9,274 nt of DNA from an uncultured Bacteroidales bacterium (GTDB taxonomy: Bacteria; Bacteroidota; Bacteroidia; Bacteroidales; UBA932), in contig CAMHRD010000023.1 in the NCBI GenBank assembly GCA_946187365.1, forward strand, positions 1 through 9,274, written 5' to 3'. Both the position numbers and the translations under genes were made by a program. Below, one piece after another: positions 7,083 to 9,274 of this stretch. The notes under the pieces are model-generated. The model saw nothing but the letters and a program-made list of their open reading frames with translations. It made no database searches and was not told the DNA's origin. Each line of letters opens with the position of its first letter. Position 1 is the stretch's first letter.

Positions 7083-9274
7083 ATGAACATAACTTCGGAG
7101 GTTCTGCGGAAGCAGCTTAAGGAATTCTTTGGTTTTTCAACTTTCAAACCGATGCAGGAGGATATCATCAAGCATCTGGTAAGGGGTAACAATTGCTTTG
7201 TTTTGATGCCTACCGGCGGCGGCAAATCCCTTTGTTATCAGCTGCCTGCACTCCTGATGGAGGGAACGGCGGTGGTGGTTTCACCTCTTATTGCCCTTAT
7301 GAAGAACCAGGTGGATGCAATCCGCGGCTTTGTCTCAGAAAAAGAGGGCATTGCCCACTTCCTCAACTCCTCCCTTAACAAGGCTCAGGTTCAAGAGGTT
7401 AGAGACAACCTGCTCAAGGGCGTCACCAAACTTTTGTACGTTGCGCCGGAGTCACTCACAAAGGATGAGAACATCCAACTTTTAAGGCAGTGCAAAATCT
7501 CCTTTTACGCCATTGACGAGGCTCACTGTATCTCCGAGTGGGGTCACGATTTCCGCCCGGAGTACCGCCGTATTCTCCCGATAGTTCAGGAGATTGGAAA
7601 GGCCCCTATCATTGCCCTTACCGCAACCGCAACTCCTAAGGTGCAGTCAGATATTCTCAAGAACCTCGGCATGGCAGATGCAAAGGTCTTTAAATCTTCA
7701 TTTAACAGACCTAACCTCTACTATGAGATCCGTCCAAAGGTTAACGCAGAGAAGGAGATCATCAAGTTCATCCGCAACAACCCGGGCAAGAGCGGCATCA
7801 TCTACTGCCTCTCCAGAAAGAAGGTGGAGGAGATGGCTCAACTGCTGAATGTCAACGGAATAAAGGCAGCTCCTTACCACGCCGGACTGGACGCCTCAAC
7901 CAGAGCGGAGAATCAGGACAAGTTCCTTATGGAGGAGATAGATGTCATTGTTGCAACCATTGCCTTTGGTATGGGAATAGATAAGCCGGATGTAAGATTT
8001 GTTATCCACTACAACATACCAAAGTCTCTGGAGGGTTACTACCAGGAGACCGGAAGAGCAGGAAGAGACGGCGGAGAGGGTCAGTGCATTGCCTTCTACA
8101 GTTTCAATGATATTCTCAAGCTGGAGAAGTTTATGCAGAGCAAACCGGTAGCCGAGCAAGAGATTGGCAAACAACTCCTTACAGATACCGTAGCATACGC
8201 GGAGAGCAACCAGTGCAGAAGAAAGACTCTGCTCAATTACTTTGGAGAGATTTACCCGGAAGATGACTGCGGAAACTGTGACAACTGCCTCCACAAACAG
8301 CCAACCTTTGAGGGCAAAGATTACCTTGTCACCCTCTTCCAACTTATACGCTCACTTAAGGAGAACTTTAAGAGTGACCATCTGGCCAACATACTTGGCG
8401 GCGTAACCAACGCAATGATAACCTCTTACCGCCACAACACCAGCCGATTCTTTGGCATAGACAAAGAGAAGGACGAGAAGTTCTGGCTGGCGGTGATACG
8501 TCAGGCCTGCGTTGCCCAGTTCCTAAAGAAAGATATTGAGCAGTACGGCCTTATCTCTCTGACGGACAAGGGAAAAGAGTTCCTTGCAAAGCCATACTCC
8601 ATAATGCTTATGGAAGACCGCAAGTTTGAAGAGAGCGGAGAGGGAGATGACGTAGATGATGATATGATGGCCGGTGGCAAGAAGGGCGGCGGCGGAGGAG
8701 ACCAGACACTTCTGGCCATACTTAAAGACCTCCGCAAAGATATGAGCCGCAAACTCAACCTTCCTCCATACATCATCTTCACAGACCCTGCAATAGAAGA
8801 TATGACCATCTTCTATCCTATTACCCTTGCGGAACTTACAAACTGTTCCGGTGTTGGAGAGGGCAAGGCTGCCAAGTACGGAAAAGAGTTTGTGGAACTC
8901 ATTAAAAAGTATGTGGAGGAGAACGAGATAGACCGCCCTACGGATATAGAGAAGATCCGCAGCATTGGCGGAGACAAAACGGAGATGACCCGCTTCATTG
9001 TCCACGGACTTGATATGCACATTCCTCTGGATGAGATTGCCCGTATTAAGAATCTTGATATGGATGAACTTCTTACCAAGATAGAGGCAATGGTTGCCGC
9101 AGGAAACAAGGTAAAGATAGACTATTACATCCGCCAGGCGGTAGATGAAGACAAGATAGAGGATATCTATGATTACTTCAAAGAGGAGGCGGAATCAGAC
9201 TCCGTTATGGATGCAATGAAGGCCCTCGGCCGTGACTACACTGAAGAGGAGATCCGCCTTATCCGTATCAAGTT
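7083..9274 (+). CDS. recQ: ATP-dependent DNA helicase RecQ, partial at right edge
   Basis: A 3'-to-5' DNA helicase of superfamily 2 that acts in recombination and repair of stalled or broken replication forks. I read 730 codons from ATG at 7083 with no stop before the window end; Bacteroidetes RecQ proteins are about this long, so little should be missing. Motifs in order: motif 0 (FGFSTFKPMQ, 16-25), Walker A PTGGGKS with K48, DEAH box 145-148, the aromatic-rich loop after it (SEWGHDFRP), TATAT at 180-184, and motif VI QETGRAGRDG from 321. The RQC zinc site is intact with C378, C396, C399 and C402. A winged-helix region follows, then an acidic stretch and a five-glycine linker (535-539), then an HRDC domain (about 543-625). 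The extra 100 residues after HRDC look like a helical or helix-turn-helix extension absent from the 609-residue E. coli protein. A TTG two codons upstream (7077) is possible but less likely than the ATG. No Shine-Dalgarno sequence is evident. Confidence 0.95.
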   Translation, partial: MNITSEVLRKQLKEFFGFSTFKPMQEDIIKHLVRGNNCFVLMPTGGGKSLCYQLPALLMEGTAVVVSPLIALMKNQVDAIRGFVSEKEGIAHFLNSSLNKAQVQEVRDNLLKGVTKLLYVAPESLTKDENIQLLRQCKISFYAIDEAHCISEWGHDFRPEYRRILPIVQEIGKAPIIALTATATPKVQSDILKNLGMADAKVFKSSFNRPNLYYEIRPKVNAEKEIIKFIRNNPGKSGIIYCLSRKKVEEMAQLLNVNGIKAAPYHAGLDASTRAENQDKFLMEEIDVIVATIAFGMGIDKPDVRFVIHYNIPKSLEGYYQETGRAGRDGGEGQCIAFYSFNDILKLEKFMQSKPVAEQEIGKQLLTDTVAYAESNQCRRKTLLNYFGEIYPEDDCGNCDNCLHKQPTFEGKDYLVTLFQLIRSLKENFKSDHLANILGGVTNAMITSYRHNTSRFFGIDKEKDEKFWLAVIRQACVAQFLKKDIEQYGLISLTDKGKEFLAKPYSIMLMEDRKFEESGEGDDVDDDMMAGGKKGGGGGDQTLLAILKDLRKDMSRKLNLPPYIIFTDPAIEDMTIFYPITLAELTNCSGVGEGKAAKYGKEFVELIKKYVEENEIDRPTDIEKIRSIGGDKTEMTRFIVHGLDMHIPLDEIARIKNLDMDELLTKIEAMVAAGNKVKIDYYIRQAVDEDKIEDIYDYFKEEAESDSVMDAMKALGRDYTEEEIRLIRIK

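Noticed and set aside
7896..8342. 148-codon minus-strand open frame antisense to recQ
   Set aside because: It overlaps the helicase motif VI and zinc-site coding region on the other strand, so a shadow frame.
8523..9020. 165-codon minus-strand open frame antisense to recQ
   Set aside because: It is opposite a continuous RecQ reading frame carrying the HRDC domain, with no domain of its own and no promoter or gene context.

Overview
The window looks like chromosomal DNA of a member of the Bacteroidota, most likely Bacteroidales. Three things point there: the gene content (a FKBP lipoprotein, a Bacteroidetes-type extended ureohydrolase, a KdsD sugar isomerase with CBS domains and a long RecQ); the near absence of Shine-Dalgarno sequences; and several exact matches to the Bacteroidetes -7 promoter element TAnnTTTG upstream of genes. 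I see no insertion sequence, tRNA, rRNA, CRISPR array, integrase or prophage gene. The region is densely coding, and no gene-free stretch exceeds about 90 bp.

Layout: five genes lie on the minus strand and one on the plus strand. Reading the minus strand in its own direction (right to left), kdsD (7016-6045) is followed 11 nt later by an agmatinase-family ureohydrolase (6033-4888). A probable own promoter then precedes a FKBP-type peptidyl-prolyl isomerase lipoprotein (4832-4113). A rho-independent terminator hairpin (4061-4090) closes that unit. A second transcription unit starts immediately there: a 759-residue membrane-anchored DUF3352-like protein of unknown role (4024-1745), followed after 6 nt by an MsbA-like ABC exporter (1738 to beyond the left edge). 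On the plus strand, recQ starts at 7083, divergent from kdsD, and runs off the right edge close to its expected end.

How the genes relate: kdsD makes D-arabinose 5-phosphate for Kdo, the inner-core sugar of lipopolysaccharide. The FKBP lipoprotein is a periplasmic folding factor, and the DUF3352-like protein plus ABC exporter form a probable envelope two-gene operon. The minus strand is therefore mostly cell-envelope housekeeping plus one nitrogen-metabolism enzyme; recQ is DNA repair and only a neighbour. The least explained part is the DUF3352-like/ABC exporter pair, with a terminator and promoter compressed into about 50 bp in front of it. Nothing here amounts to a clearly new defence or mobile system.
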